Source: Nannochloropsis salina CCMP1776
Lineage: Eukaryota; Sar; Eustigmatophyceae; Eustigmatales; Monodopsidaceae
Assembly (NCBI GenBank): GCA_004565275.1
Contig: SDOX01000010.1
Coordinates: 257,446 to 321,445, forward strand
Direction: 5' to 3'
DNA: 64,000 nt
The notes under the pieces are model-generated. The model ran no database searches. It saw only the letters and a list, made by a program, of their open reading frames with translations, and was not told the DNA's origin. A program made the position numbers and the translations under genes. This document shows positions 32,755-43,609 of this stretch, piece by piece (within the stretch, counting starts at the first letter, position 1; each line of letters opens with the position of its first letter).

Positions 32755-34644
32755 ATGGTCACGACGCGGAGTAAGGCCTCGTCGCCAGGCGGTGTTCCCA
32801 CGACCCCGGTGCGAAGCAGACGTCGAAGCAGCGCTAATGGAGATCTCAGCGGTCCGGCCTCTTCTCCCAGTCCAAGGGGGCCGGGCAAGGGAGGAAGGAA
32901 ACCTAAAGCAGTGATGAACAAGAGTACCGCAGCACTTCCGAAGGCATGGAGATTTCTAAATTATATTTCTTTGCTGATGGGGTTACTGGCATTGGCAGGA
33001 GGCATATGGGTGGCTTTTGAAGTCCAACTGAAGATGACGGGAGGGGAGGGCTCGAGCGAGAGGAAGGAGGCAAGGGCACCTCTCGGATCAGGCCTCATGT
33101 TCGACGCTGTTGCCAAACATTACGATAGAATGAATAAATTAATGAGCTTAGGACTGGATCAAAGCTGGCGTTGGTTTTTGATCGAAGGATTGGAGTTGCA
33201 GGAAGGAGACAAGGTGTTGGACCTGGCCACGGGCACCGCCGACGTGGCGGTCTTGGCCGCCGAAGCATTCCTCGCACGGAACTGGACGGGGGGACAGGTG
33301 TGGGGCATCGATCCATCAGCGGGGATGCTCCGCATTGGTGAGGAGAAAATTGCGGCGAAAGGGCTGGACTCGGTGGTGAGGTTGACCTTGGGCGATGCCC
33401 AAGCCATGGGGGAGGTGGCCTCCGACTCCGTTGACAAAATCAGCATGTCCTTTGGGATCCGAAACGTGGAGGACCGCCTGTCTGCCTTGAAAGAGATGGC
33501 CCGAGTGCTGAAGAAGTCCCCCGCCTCCAGGGTTGGCATCTTGGAGTTCCAGTTGCCCCAGGCAGGGCCGTTGCGGTGGGTCGCGGAATTTATGGTCCGT
33601 TACGGTGCCCCTTTTCTCGGCGCTTTTTTCACGGGCCTCAAGGAGGAATACGTGCACTTGCGACGGAGCATTTTGGAGTTCCCCAGCCCCGAGGAGTTCG
33701 TGGCGCTGATGGAGGAGGGGGGCTTGGTGGTGGAGGAAGTGCGGGAGACTGGCTTTGGCGCCGTCTCCCTCTTTTTGGCGCGGCCGGTAAAAGGCGAGGG
33801 GCGCGTGCTGACGCCGAAAAAGGCCGGCGAGGAGGTGGATGTGGGCATAACGGGGGGGGCACAGGAGGTGGCACGGGCCGTGGACGACCGGCGGGCCCAG
33901 GGGGTGGGTGGGAGGGAGGCAGAGGGAGAGAGAGAGGCAGAGGGAGAGAGGGTTGGGGAGAGGGAGGAAGGGAGGGAGGAGGAGGGAGCGGGCGAGAGGG
34001 CGATGGAGGCTGGTGGATGGGAGAGACCGGGAGAAGCCAAGGCGGGGGAGGCAAGGGGAGGAGGTGGCGGGCAGAGGGGTGTGGAGAAGGAGGGAGTGGT
34101 GGAGGGAAAGGAGGAGGAGGAGGAGGAGGAGGAGGAGGAGGAGGAGAAGGAGGAGGAGGAGGAGGAGGAGGAGAAGGAGGAGGAGGAGGAGGAGGAGGAG
34201 GAGGAAGGAGGGATGGAGGAGGAGGAAGGGATGGAGGAGGTGGAAGAAGATCAAGAGGTAGAAGCTTATGAGACAAGCGAGGTTGTGCAGGAGGCAGGTG
34301 GGATAGGGGAGCCCAAAAAGGGGGGGTCAAGTAAGGAAGCGGAGGCGGTGGAGGAGGAGGATGGGGATGAAGGGAAGGGAAGCGAGGAGGAGGGAGGGGA
34401 GGTAGGGAGCCAGAAGGCGGGTGACGCGGGCGGCAGGGACGAGGAAGACTTTGCGCCTGCTCGAGGTGGTGGTGGTGATGAGGACGGAAGGGGAAGGTTG
34501 GACGTCGCCTCTGCCGTAGCGGATGCCAGTGCGGCTGCGGCTGCCGCGAGTGCTGCCGCCGCCAAGGCGGCTGCCATCGCGGCTGAAATGAGGCGGGAGA
34601 TGGCCCCTGATGTGGCGCCCACGGGGAGCAGGGATATGTTTTGA
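32755..34644 (+). CDS. UbiE/MenG/COQ5-family methyltransferase with membrane anchor and Glu-rich tail
   Basis: SAM-dependent C-methyltransferase of the quinone-ring family (ubiquinone, menaquinone or phylloquinone synthesis). Residues 1-65 are basic and Ser/Pro-rich. A hydrophobic helix follows at 69-90 (YISLLMGLLALAGGIWVAF). The methyltransferase spans about 115-345: family signature YDRMNKLMSLGLDQSW, SAM motif VLDLATGTADVAV, GIDPSAGML, KISMSFGIRNVEDR and LKEMARVLK. Residues 350-629 are a tail rich in Glu, Gly and then Ala, with a long GAG run. The core therefore looks active, but the anchor and tail are not part of the usual 250-300 residue enzyme. ATG 32755 is the first in frame; single exon. 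Phylloquinone (plastid) versus ubiquinone (mitochondrial) function cannot be decided; no clear plastid or mitochondrial presequence was seen. Confidence 0.85.
   Translation: MVTTRSKASSPGGVPTTPVRSRRRSSANGDLSGPASSPSPRGPGKGGRKPKAVMNKSTAALPKAWRFLNYISLLMGLLALAGGIWVAFEVQLKMTGGEGSSERKEARAPLGSGLMFDAVAKHYDRMNKLMSLGLDQSWRWFLIEGLELQEGDKVLDLATGTADVAVLAAEAFLARNWTGGQVWGIDPSAGMLRIGEEKIAAKGLDSVVRLTLGDAQAMGEVASDSVDKISMSFGIRNVEDRLSALKEMARVLKKSPASRVGILEFQLPQAGPLRWVAEFMVRYGAPFLGAFFTGLKEEYVHLRRSILEFPSPEEFVALMEEGGLVVEEVRETGFGAVSLFLARPVKGEGRVLTPKKAGEEVDVGITGGAQEVARAVDDRRAQGVGGREAEGEREAEGERVGEREEGREEEGAGERAMEAGGWERPGEAKAGEARGGGGGQRGVEKEGVVEGKEEEEEEEEEEEEKEEEEEEEEKEEEEEEEEEEGGMEEEEGMEEVEEDQEVEAYETSEVVQEAGGIGEPKKGGSSKEAEAVEEEDGDEGKGSEEEGGEVGSQKAGDAGGRDEEDFAPARGGGGDEDGRGRLDVASAVADASAAAAAASAAAAKAAAIAAEMRREMAPDVAPTGSRDMF
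34111..34206 (+). repeat. GAG-rich purine microsatellite (poly-Glu)
   Basis: Near-perfect GAG triplet array with rare AAG interruptions, inside the UbiE-like frame. All-purine on the coding strand. It explains the long Pro-rich antisense frame here. Confidence 0.9.
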
Positions 34645-35164
34645 TGAGGAGGGAAGTAGGAGCGGAGGGGAAGGGGGGGCGGAGGGAGGTAAGGGAGGAG
34701 GGACCAATGGCCAAAAGGGGCTGTTGCGATCGAATCGAGGCGTTAGTCGAGAGGGTGGCGTTACGGTACACTGGAGGGATACCGATGAGGAAGCACGTGA
34801 GACGAAGCGAGGGCTCATCATACTGTACGATAGACGTGGGGGAGGGTGAAGGGGAGGGGGAAGTGTCAAGGAAAGCCCGCGGAGAGGGCAGGGGCACGAG
34901 TCAAGGACAAGGGACGGACATGGACGGCGGCCGAAAGAAAGGGGCCCTTGGGTAGGGCGTGGGGAGGCTCGGCACCGCCGCATGGAAGGTTCTGGAAGCC
35001 AAAGTACACGGCGAGGGGGCCTGGCGCCCCACGCCTCCCGAGAAAATCAAAGCACGGCATAGAGTGAGCATAATGGGCGTGCCTTCACGCGTTTCCTTGC
35101 GTATACGGACGAGACCAGCTTTCTGTGTGTCTTGTCCCTTTTATTTCCTTCGCCTCCCCTCTCT
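34645..35164. other. Intergenic, convergent 3' ends
   Basis: Between the UbiE-like (+) and RBM18-like (-) stop codons. Purine-rich near the former. No gene recognised. Confidence 0.5.
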
Positions 35165-36143
35165 TTATACCCGCCTTCCCCCACTCCGCCTCCCCCCCCG
35201 ACTGCCGCCCTCAGCCGATGCCGATAATTGCGCCTTGAGAAGACGGATCTTGCTTTCCAACGCCATCTCTTCCACATCATCATCCCCCCCTGCCCCATCT
35301 TTTTGATCCTCGCCCCCACCGCTCCCCCCTCTCAAAGTCGCAGAGCTGGGCTTCGGGAGGGGCATTGCCGGGCCTATCTCCCTCTCCCTCGGTCGCGCGC
35401 CCCCCCCCGTCCCTCCCCCTCCGCTCTGCTGGAGGCTTTTTGCACGCGCTTTGGAAAGTAGTGTCCGCGCGTCCATGTCCGTGTCGTCTGCGTCTCGTTG
35501 ATAGCGCACCGCGATGGAGCGCCCGTGCAGACGGCGTCGGTCCAAGGCCCTGATGGCAGACGTGGCCTCCTCGGTTCGGGCGTACGTCACAAAACAGAAA
35601 CCTTTTGGTTCGCCTTTGCGCGGCCCATGCATGTGCCAGAAAAAGGCAATGTCCACGACTTTCCCGTACGGGAGGAAAATATTGAGCACATCTTTTTCCT
35701 GGACGCTCTTCGCGAGAGATCCGATGAAAAGCTTGGGTCCGGGCCGCCCCGCCAAAGGGTCTTCAGCAGGATCGTCTGGGGACAAACGAGTTGAGGGTCA
35801 TGGTGAAAATAAAGCTATGTCTCGTGTTCCGAAAATTATATCAAGCGCGGCCCTGACGAGGAGAGGCCTTCACAAATTAAGGTACTTAGAGGATGTCCAT
35901 GCAAGTAAACGGGAGTTAGAATTGATGGGAATGGAAGCAAAAGGCCGTGGCAAAGTCCACACACAAATTTTAATATATGCATACATCTTATGTATTTTCA
36001 ATCGTATTGAGAAAATGGTGGGTTTGAATGGAAAGAATTTTATTCAGAAGTACCGCCCACTCATGTCAATCTCGAGTACAATAGCAATGATTACCTTTCC
36101 CAGCATTGCGGCCCCCTTCGCCCTCCTCTCGACGCCGCTTCAT
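35165..36143 (-). CDS. RBM18-like RRM RNA-binding protein
   Basis: Small protein with one RRM, resembling RBM18. Exon 1 (36143-36095) encodes MKRRREEGEGGRNAGK; a 319-base intron is followed by exon 2 (35775-35165), joined through a split Asp codon, for 219 residues (human RBM18 is 190). RNP2 is KLFIGSL and RNP1 is KGFCFVTY. The IAFFWHMHGPRKGEPKG loop and the later ESKIRLLKAQLSA helix correspond to DFLFHKSGALEGQPRG and TAKIKAIEAKLKMM of RBM18. The C-terminus is Gly/Arg-rich. Exon 2 has no usable ATG upstream of the RRM in its own frame, which is why the short first exon was sought; its donor, AAAG|GTAATC, and phase fit. Function of RBM18 itself is poorly known. It is head to head with the unrecognised gene at 36545. 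Confidence 0.82.
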
Positions 36144-36544
36144 AAAGGAAAGACCTAGGGTGTGGAACAAACATATGACGCTAAATTGAGCCATCAAACA
36201 TCGCTTGAAGACGACTGTTGGTAGATAAGAAGCTGATGCGTCCAGGATCATAACCTCCTGTCTGAAAAAGGCAGCAGTCCACAACACAGATCGATGCAAA
36301 CTTAAATTTATTTACGCCTTGGCGGGGTCTCGACAAACATTTTTTAGTGCTCGACTTTGATCTCAATGAGTGAATTAAGATAACTCATCTATACGTAAGA
36401 AACTTGAGGACGTGTTCAATGCTTTTTACCTTGATCAGCTTTCCTCAGGGGTGTATTCAATAGCGATGGACAGACCTCTTTCTGATAGCGTTGTCACCGG
36501 ACGTCGCTCATTGTACATCACAACCAAAAACAAGCAGGATAGAA
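36144..36544. other. Intergenic, head-to-head promoter region
   Basis: About 400 AT-rich bases between the RBM18-like (-) gene and the gene starting at 36545 (+). Nothing else recognised. Confidence 0.5.
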
Positions 36545-37516
36545 ATGTCAGATCCTCTCGACGGCCTCTTTGGAGACCTGCCTTCTACTACGAGGGAAGC
36601 GTCGAGCTCTCAGAGACCGGCACCCCAACATGAGCAGTCTAAGGCGCAGGAACAGCGGCAAAGGCAGAAGCGCGCGGCCACAGCACCAGGATCCTCGATA
36701 GACAACGAGCAAGCAGAAAAAATGGTACATGGCCCCGAGGCAAAGCGGGCACGAGAAAAGGAAGGTAGTCCATTCCCCCTCAAGGCAGTCTCGGAGCCGA
36801 AAACGTTGGAACTGCACGAGGCGTTGCAGAAAATCACCCGCGCCCTGACCTCGCCCAAGCTCGAAAAAAGTCGGAAAGCCATGGGCTTGCTGACGAAATT
36901 GCTGACAGCTGAGATGAACACGGAGAACGCCTCTCAGTTCCATGCCGCCCTCGGCTTTTTCATGGCCTCGGAGGGAGTGTGGGAGCGTCTCCTAGGGCCA
37001 GGAGCGGAAGACCGCGCTTTGGCGCATGCGTTGCTCGCAGCGGTCCGGGAGCGCATCCTTCTCTTCGAGCCGAGTGCACAGTATCGAGCCGCCAGTTGGG
37101 TCTTGGTAGGGTTACTGCGTCCTGAGCTTCTGACGGACGACACCTTTGCATTCCGACGTGCGGCGCGGCGGATCAGAGAGTACGTCACGGCCCTGGAAAA
37201 TTTGAGGGAAGACGACAATTTGGCGGATCGAGAGCGACGGAAGGCCATCCTTGCCTGTCTGAGGACGGCCCTCAAGCAAAATTTTCATTCGTGGGCGAAG
37301 GCGTCGATCGAGGAACTCTTCAAGGCGACCTCGGAGAAACGTTTGTGTTTCCCGGAAGAGGAACGGGAGGAATTGGACGAGATGGCCACCAAGCTGAGGA
37401 CGGAGGCGCGCGGGTTGAGTGTGAATCCGTCGGGGACGGTGGTGTCTCGGAGCGTGCGGATGGTGAACAGCATGGCCACCCCTTTCAACACCAAGAAAGG
37501 CGACGTCTTTCGGTAG
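36545..37516 (+). CDS. Unrecognised conserved-looking helical protein
   Basis: I do not recognise this family. 323 residues in one exon from ATG 36545 (MSDPLDGLFGDLP); the open frame upstream starts only with TTG. Residues 1-80 are polar and disordered-looking (Gln/Arg/Lys-rich, with KRAREKEG as a possible nuclear signal). Residues 85-310 are a mostly alpha-helical, charged region without membrane segments, for example LHEALQKITRALTSPKLEK, FHAALGFFMASEGVWERL, AASWVLVGLLRPELL and FHSWAKASIEELF. The helical periodicity suggests an armadillo/HEAT-like or other solenoid fold. Codon use matches the neighbouring genes and there are no stop codons, so it is very probably a real gene. It is convergent with the fumarase gene. 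Confidence 0.75.
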   Translation: MSDPLDGLFGDLPSTTREASSSQRPAPQHEQSKAQEQRQRQKRAATAPGSSIDNEQAEKMVHGPEAKRAREKEGSPFPLKAVSEPKTLELHEALQKITRALTSPKLEKSRKAMGLLTKLLTAEMNTENASQFHAALGFFMASEGVWERLLGPGAEDRALAHALLAAVRERILLFEPSAQYRAASWVLVGLLRPELLTDDTFAFRRAARRIREYVTALENLREDDNLADRERRKAILACLRTALKQNFHSWAKASIEELFKATSEKRLCFPEEEREELDEMATKLRTEARGLSVNPSGTVVSRSVRMVNSMATPFNTKKGDVFR

Positions 37517-37726
37517 CGCCGCGGGGGGGGGGGCTGGCAACATGAGCGAGGCATGTAAAGGACTGTACAGACAGAAGGAAGAATCGCTCACGAACGTGGT
37601 TATTTTTTTCATTTGTGCCCCCCCCCCCGTTGTCATTGTGGCGTCTTGGCCGGGACGCCACGCCGGCATTGCTTCGCGCAATCTTGGCATCGACTTTTCC
37701 GCACCGACCGCGCCCCTCTTTTTCTC

Positions 37727-40072
37727 TCACACCATATTCTCCGGCTGGACCCAGGCATCGTACTGCTCGGCTGTCAGGATCCCCAGGGCCAAAGCTGCCT
37801 CCTTCAGGGTCGTCTTCTCGTGGTGAGCCTTCTTAGCGATCTGCGCCGCCTTGTCGTACCCGATGTGCGGGTTCAAGGCCGTGACGGTCATCAAGGACTC
37901 GTGCACGTACTTGTCAATCCGATCCTGGTTCACAGTCAGTCCCTCCAGCGCGTATTCGCGGAAATTTCTGGTCGGAGAGGGGAAGGCAAAGGGAAAGACG
38001 GGGGCCAGAGAGTGCTCGTTACTCGTGTGAACACGCCTCGTGGACGCACCTGTGTGCCGACTACCATGCAAACATTCTCCTTTTCTTTGGAAACAACCAT
38101 GGTCTTCCCCCCCCCCCCCCCCCTCCCTACACTCCCTCCCTTCCTCCCTCCGCACCGCGCCGAGTCATGCAACAAATGGCAGGACTGCATGAGGTTCTGG
38201 ATGATCACCGGCTTGAACACGTTCAGTTCAAAGGCCCCCTGGGAGGCCGCGAATCCGATCGCCGCGTCGTTCCCCATCACCTGCGCGCAGACCATGGTCA
38301 TGGCTTCGCACTGGGTGGGGTTCACCTTCCCCGGCATGATGCTGGAGCCTGGCTCGTTCTCTGGGAGGTTCAATTCCCCCAGCCCACACCGGGGGCCCGA
38401 CGCGAGGAAGCGCACGTCGTTCGCGATCTTGAACAGGTCGGCCGCAGCCGCCTTCAATGCGCCGCTCAAGAGGACCACGGGGCCGTGGGAGGCCAGGGCT
38501 TGGAATTTGTTGGGCGCGGTGACGAAAGGTTTTCCGGTCAATTGAGCGATCTCGGCGGCCACCGTGACCGCGAATTTGGGGTGCGTGTTCAGGCCCGTGC
38601 CCACGGCCGTCCCGCCTTGCGCCAAGGGGTAGAGTTCCTGGAGGGCGTGTGCGATGCCTTGGACGTCCACTGGGGGGGTTTCGAGAAAGGGAAAGGAGGA
38701 CAGCCTCAGCCAGGGCTGGATTTCCACCGCAGGGATCGTCTGGATCGACGTGCCACGCACCACTGCCCTCACCCGGTCGCGCCCTCCCTCCCTTCCTCCC
38801 CCCCCCCCGTCCTCCCTCCCCCCTTACCTTCCAGCGCCGCCGCGTATCCGCCAAATTCCTGCCCCAGGGTCATGGGCACGGCGTCTTGGAGGTGGGTACG
38901 CCCGATCTTGACCATCCCTCGAAAGGTCCGGGCTTTATCCTCTAAGGCCCCTTGGAGTGAGCGTAGCTGGGGGAGGAGCGCGTCCGAGACGTAGAGGACG
39001 GCGGCTACGTGCATGGCGGTGGGGAAAACGTCGTTGCTGCTTTGGGAACGGTTCACGTGGTCGTTGGCGTGGACCGGCAGCTTCGAGCCCATCGTCCCGC
39101 CCGCCATTTCGATCGCCCGGTTCGAGATGACTTCGTTGGCGTTCATGTTGCTCTGGGTCCCAGACCCCGTCTGCCAGATGCGGAGGGGGAAATGTGCGTC
39201 CAGGGCCCCGGAGATCACCTCGTCGGCGGCCCTGTCGATCAACGCGGCGATGTCGGGGGGCAGGAGCCCTAGTTCCGCGTTCGTCTTGGCGGCGGCTTTC
39301 TTGACGATGCCCAGAGCCTGAAGGAGGGAGGAAGGGAGGAGAAACAGGGGGCTCAATGCAGGACAGGTCGCGACGGTGCCTTATTTCATCGAGGAATGCG
39401 CGGGGTACGGGCAAAGAGTGGCAGGGAGGGGAAGAGAAAGGAGAGGGCGCCCGCGCCAGAGATGAGGCCGCGCGGAGGAAGAGGATATAATCCAAGGAAA
39501 CCTACCTGGATGACTTCTCGGGGCATGGTTTCGTGCCCGATATTGAAGTATTTGAGGGAGCGCTGTGTCTGGGCGCCCCAGTATTTGTCGGCAGGGACCT
39601 GGATGACACCCATACTGGGAGAGAGGCGGGGGTCAGGTGGTTGAATACACCAGGGACCCATCACGACATTTTCGAGAACGCGATGGGGAGTATTCGTTCC
39701 GTGTCGTAGGTAACACGATATGCACGCGTCCAAACCTTGACGTGTTCAGGGTTCTCTACGAAGTGGAGAACGGGAGCACGATTAGACCACTCATGTGCAT
39801 CCCTACCTGTCTGTTTCGTCGCGTGTCGCCATGTTTGAGCCTGCTCCAAACGAGGTGATTGAGTGCACCTTCAGCAACGGAGACGATCGATTGAGACGCG
39901 ACGAATACGACAGGCGATGTTTGCCAAGAGGGCAGAGAGGGGAGGAGTGAGGGGTCTCGCCCTTGACAAGGAAGCCCTGTGCGAAGTGGCGTCGAAGGGC
40001 GAAGAAGGGAAAAGGGCGTAAAGCAGAGCTTGGAGTGGACAGCAAGCGGGACGGCGCGGACGACCAAAGCAT
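37727..40072 (-). CDS. Class II fumarate hydratase, mitochondrial
   Basis: Fumarase of the TCA cycle (fumarate to malate). Five exons: 40072-39807, 39614-39506, 39317-38828, 38669-38156, 37967-37727; phases agree and give 539 residues. Exon 1 ([19 protein letters not shown]...) is a Ser/Arg-rich, acid-poor mitochondrial presequence. The mature enzyme begins [20 protein letters not shown], built across intron 1. Then [48 protein letters not shown] and the fumarase/lyase signature [17 protein letters not shown] (about 395). The C-terminus is [16 protein letters not shown], as expected. Introns are rich in TCCC repeats, and intron 4 holds a run of 17 C. It lies tandem to MFSD1 and convergent with the unrecognised gene to its left. 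Confidence 0.96.
38107..38123. repeat. Poly-C run (17) in fumarase intron 4
   Basis: Homopolymer of 17 C on the + strand (G on the transcribed sense), followed by TCCC repeats. Length is likely to be unstable and hard to sequence. Confidence 0.85.
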
Positions 40073-40928
40073 GCTGCCTGCCGCAGGTTCACGAAGGGGT
40101 AAAAGGGCGAACCAGCTATTTATGTGCTTGTTCCTGATAGTGGTCAGAAGAAAAGATACGATGTGGCAAGTGCAGCGTGCGTCACTACCAACCTTGTGAC
40201 TAGAAGTTCAGATTGCTTGCCTTGCTCAATTTGTAATTTAAAAAAGATTAGGGGCCTTTGAACATAATACAGAGACCCTTACAAGCGTTGAAGATGCATT
40301 AGGGAGATGCGCCGACAGTGGCGACTCGCTTAAATAAACTAAAGAAGCGATGCAAACAAAAGAAGCGGAACAAAAGAAGCGAGATGCTAGCCACACGGTG
40401 TGTACACTTTTTGAACTATTCCGCACTAACCCCGTTTCTCAGTGACCGACAGGATTACTTGCGGGACTTTTCACGAGCTTTTCTCGCTGAGTAAAGGCCA
40501 AAAACCATGCCATGTAATGCTTGTGTACCCGAGGGATGAAAATTCTACCTCCTTCCCCCCCGGCTGTTGCCTCTGATGACTTTCCTGTATGAATGCCATT
40601 TCCTCGACCATGCATGTGTTGTTGTCGGCCAATTTGTCGTCGCGTACCCCTGTTTGCTCGTATGACCCAAAAATGTCGCACAGATATTCGATTCTAATAA
40701 ATGGACCTGTCACACGTCGTCCTCGCAAAGCTCTCACCGACAGATTTGTCGGAGGTATAATTATCTGCATCTTTTAGTGCTGGTCATGTCAGATCTGCGG
40801 GGAAACAAACTTACTTTGACGCGATAAAATTTACTAATAGGTCTACTTTCGAATGGTTCTTTTCGTCAATGAAATTTGCTTCATTTCGACAAGCCTGCTC
40901 ACTTCACATTTCCGTACACCCCACATTT
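40073..40928. other. Intergenic
   Basis: About 860 bases between the MFSD1 3' end and the fumarase start, both minus strand. It should hold the fumarase promoter. No ORF or RNA gene supported. Confidence 0.5.
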
Positions 40929-43282
40929 TCAAACACTCATGGTGCTATAATCCCGAAAGGGCCTTTTAGGTGCCGTTAAGCGTCGGTTTTCCTCGTTCTC
41001 GTTCGCTTTGGACTCATCGCTCTCCTCACTTTCCAACCGTGCAGGCACCACCTCCCCTCCCAGGTGCGGGGGAGCGTGGCCATGGTGGAACGGGTGTAGC
41101 GGATGGTAAGGATTAGTCTCCTCCCCATCCACCACGTATTTCCTGAGCACCGCCCCGTGTTTCTCATCCTCCACCATCAAACACACTGCTGCGATGACGC
41201 CGGTCACGGACACGGCGATGAAAAAGTATTCGGTCGTCACGTAGTCGTGCTTCACGTTCGACAGCGCCGCCACCGCCATGGGGAACAGGGCCATGGACAG
41301 GTTTTGGAACACGGTCAAAATGCCAAAGGCCGTGCCGCATCTCCGGGAGCTCTCGCTTGCGTGTACCGTGAGAGGAACGGAGGGCCATATGACCGCGGCG
41401 ATGATGGAATAGGCCAAGCCCAGTCCCGCCAGGGGCACCACAGGGGAGGTTCCCCCGACAAGGAGGATAAAGTGGGTGGCAAGCAGGAGGAGGGGACCCA
41501 ACAGCATGTAGAGGGTCCGAAAGCCGAAACGGTCGATGACGATGCCGATCAAGGGCGTGAGCAGTCCGGCTATGATGAAGGGCACGCTTTGCAACCTCCC
41601 GGCCAGGCCCTCCACGTGCTCGACCTCGGCGCAATATTTCTCCCACTCGGGCAGGACAGGGCGGAAGGAGCAATCCACGCCTTCAGGCGGGGGCGTGTGG
41701 ATGGGCAGGTAGTATTTCAAAAGGTAGACTTGGGCCACGTTGTTGAAAGGCATGATCGCCCCGTAACAGAGCGCGCAGACGCCGGCCAAAATCCAAAACA
41801 TGGTGTCGAAGCCCATCAAATGCCAGAGGTGGTCCTCGTCGATCGCGTCCACGGCCGCATCCAACTGGGCCAAATGCTCCAGGCGTGCCCGCAAGGCCTC
41901 GTGCGGAAACTGGCCCCCCTGGACGAGGGTGCTGGTGGTGGCGGCCGGCGCTGAGGCCACGGGTCCTTCCTCTCGGTCTTCCTCCCAGGCCCTCTCCCGA
42001 AGCGCCTGGCGCGAGGAGGAGGAAGAGCGGACCGTGTGCCGGGGCGGGGGGCCGTAGAAGGAGGGGTGCGGCGTCTCGAAGTAGCTGCCTCGGTGGCCCA
42101 AGCTGCCGATCAAGCCCGCGTGCTCGGTCTCCGTGGGATGCGACCCGGAGGTGGGGGATGGGGTCAGGGCGGGACCGTCGGGACGGGGGCTCTTCATGCC
42201 GGCCGAGGCGAGAGAGGTGGGTGCTGTGGGGGGAAGGACGGCGGGGTCGGGGCGGCCGTGGTGCCGAGACCGATGGTTATGGTCGATGCAGGCGAGGAGG
42301 AAGGCGGTGATAGTGGAGGCGAGGCAAAGGAGGGCGCCGAACCAGAAAGCAGTCACCACGTTCGCCTTTTCAGCGATAAAGGGGCTGCCCCAGTCGTTCA
42401 AGACGCTCCCAAAGCGGGACACGGAGAGGGTGAAGCCCAGGGCGAAGGCAACCTCCCGGCTGTGGAACCAGGCGGAGATGAAGGCCGACTGCCCCACGAC
42501 CAGGCACTCTCCTCCCAGGCCGAAGATGAGGCGGCCCAGGAGCATGAGGCCCATGGAGTGGACGGTGATGCCCAGGGCGGTGATGAGTTGGCCGAGGAGG
42601 ACGAGGAGGGAGAAGACCACAATGCAGGCGCGCATCCCCACCGTGTCGACCAGGTGGCCTCCCAGGAAGGGCAGGAGGATGTTGGGGACCGAGTATACGG
42701 AATAGAGGAGGTTGAAGTACAGCTGGAATGTGGCAGCTTGGGAGGTGAAACCGTTGTTGTAGAACAGGAAGTGCTCTTGGATTTGGGCGTAGAGGGACGA
42801 GGGCGTGTCTGCAGGAAGGGTTGGGGGTCACTTACACTTCCTGAACATTGGCAACAGTCACACGTGGAAGACAGTGAAGATATCGAGCTTGACGAAAAGA
42901 AAACAAAGCAAAATCACAAGCTAAACGGATTCCTTCGCTAACGCTTAAAAACGGCAGGCTGGCACGTACCGTAAACGTAGTAGCTCCCTGGAGAAGGCGC
43001 ACGTGATGGGAAAATCAAGTGGAGCGGGAAAGTCAATGTTAGGAATGATCTTTAGTGGAATTGCTCGCTTCCTATGTTAATTTTGAAAGCAATTCGGAGT
43101 TCCAGCTAAGAAAAATTCACAGATATTAGACGTGATTGCTGGAAAAATCCCTTACCAACTGTGAGAAACGACGCCATGATGAGCACGAGGGCTCGGAGAT
43201 GAGAAGTTGGCTGTCGTCGCACCTCATTAATCGGTGGAGGGGTCCTGATGGTCAGGATTTGGTCCGCGTGCATGTCCAGCAT
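40929..43282 (-). CDS. MFSD1-like major facilitator transporter
   Basis: Major facilitator protein of the MFSD1 type, which in animals is a lysosomal dipeptide uniporter. Three exons: 43282-43156, a micro-exon 42987-42970 (18 bases) and 42808-40929, giving 674 residues. The micro-exon completes the family motif: FLTVG|SYYVYD|TPSSLYAQIQ. Then FNLLYSVYSVPNILLPFLGG, GRLIFGLGGECLVVGQSAF, and the second half with DTMFWILAGVCALCYGA, PLIGIVIDRFGFRTLYMLLG and AVIWPSVPLTV. A hydrophilic loop of about 155 residues (roughly 222-380) sits between the two halves and the C-terminal tail is His/Glu-rich; together they explain the excess over about 465 in human MFSD1. ATG 43282 precedes a short cytosolic lead. 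Substrate here is inferred only from the family. Confidence 0.9.
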
Positions 43283-43523
43283 GATGCTTCGGCTACACGG
43301 GAGGCTAGCGTGAAGGTGCGTCTGCTGCTACACTCCTCAAAGGGATCCTTCCAACGCACCCGATGTGAATGCACCGTCCCGCCAGCACTCGCTTGGATAT
43401 TAGGACGAATTTATCACCTGTCTTGGTGTTTGTGAGCACGCGTCGTAAGGATCGTCCGGCGTTTTGTTCAGGTTGGAAATACGATCGGTTTACCGAGGCA
43501 CGAAGGAGAAGAACGGGATGAAG

Positions 43524-43609
43524 CGATGACGTGATGGAAAAGGTACCCCCGGGCTTGGAAGAGGTCCACAATGAGAAAGACGATGACGTGATGGAAAAGG
43601 TACCCCCGG
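43524..43609 (+). repeat. Direct repeat, copies 1 and 2 (57-base spacing)
   Basis: Two identical copies (43524-43548 and 43581-43605, identity extending about 4 bases further) of a 25-base unit beginning CGATGACGTGATGG and ending AAAGGTACCC. The core contains TGACGTGA, close to a bZIP/CRE-type site. Confidence 0.9.

Noticed and set aside
32184-32921. 245-codon minus-strand frame in the Arl/UbiE gap
   Set aside because: Overlaps the UbiE coding start on the other strand; no motif; composition not gene-like.
33638-34897. Long Pro-rich open frame on the minus strand (419 codons)
   Set aside because: It is the antisense of the GAG/GGA-rich UbiE tail; purine-rich DNA has no stops on the complement in this frame. 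No domain.
42036-42941. 301-codon plus-strand frame
   Set aside because: Antisense of MFSD1; Gly/Glu-rich with no motif, and it crosses the MFSD1 intron.
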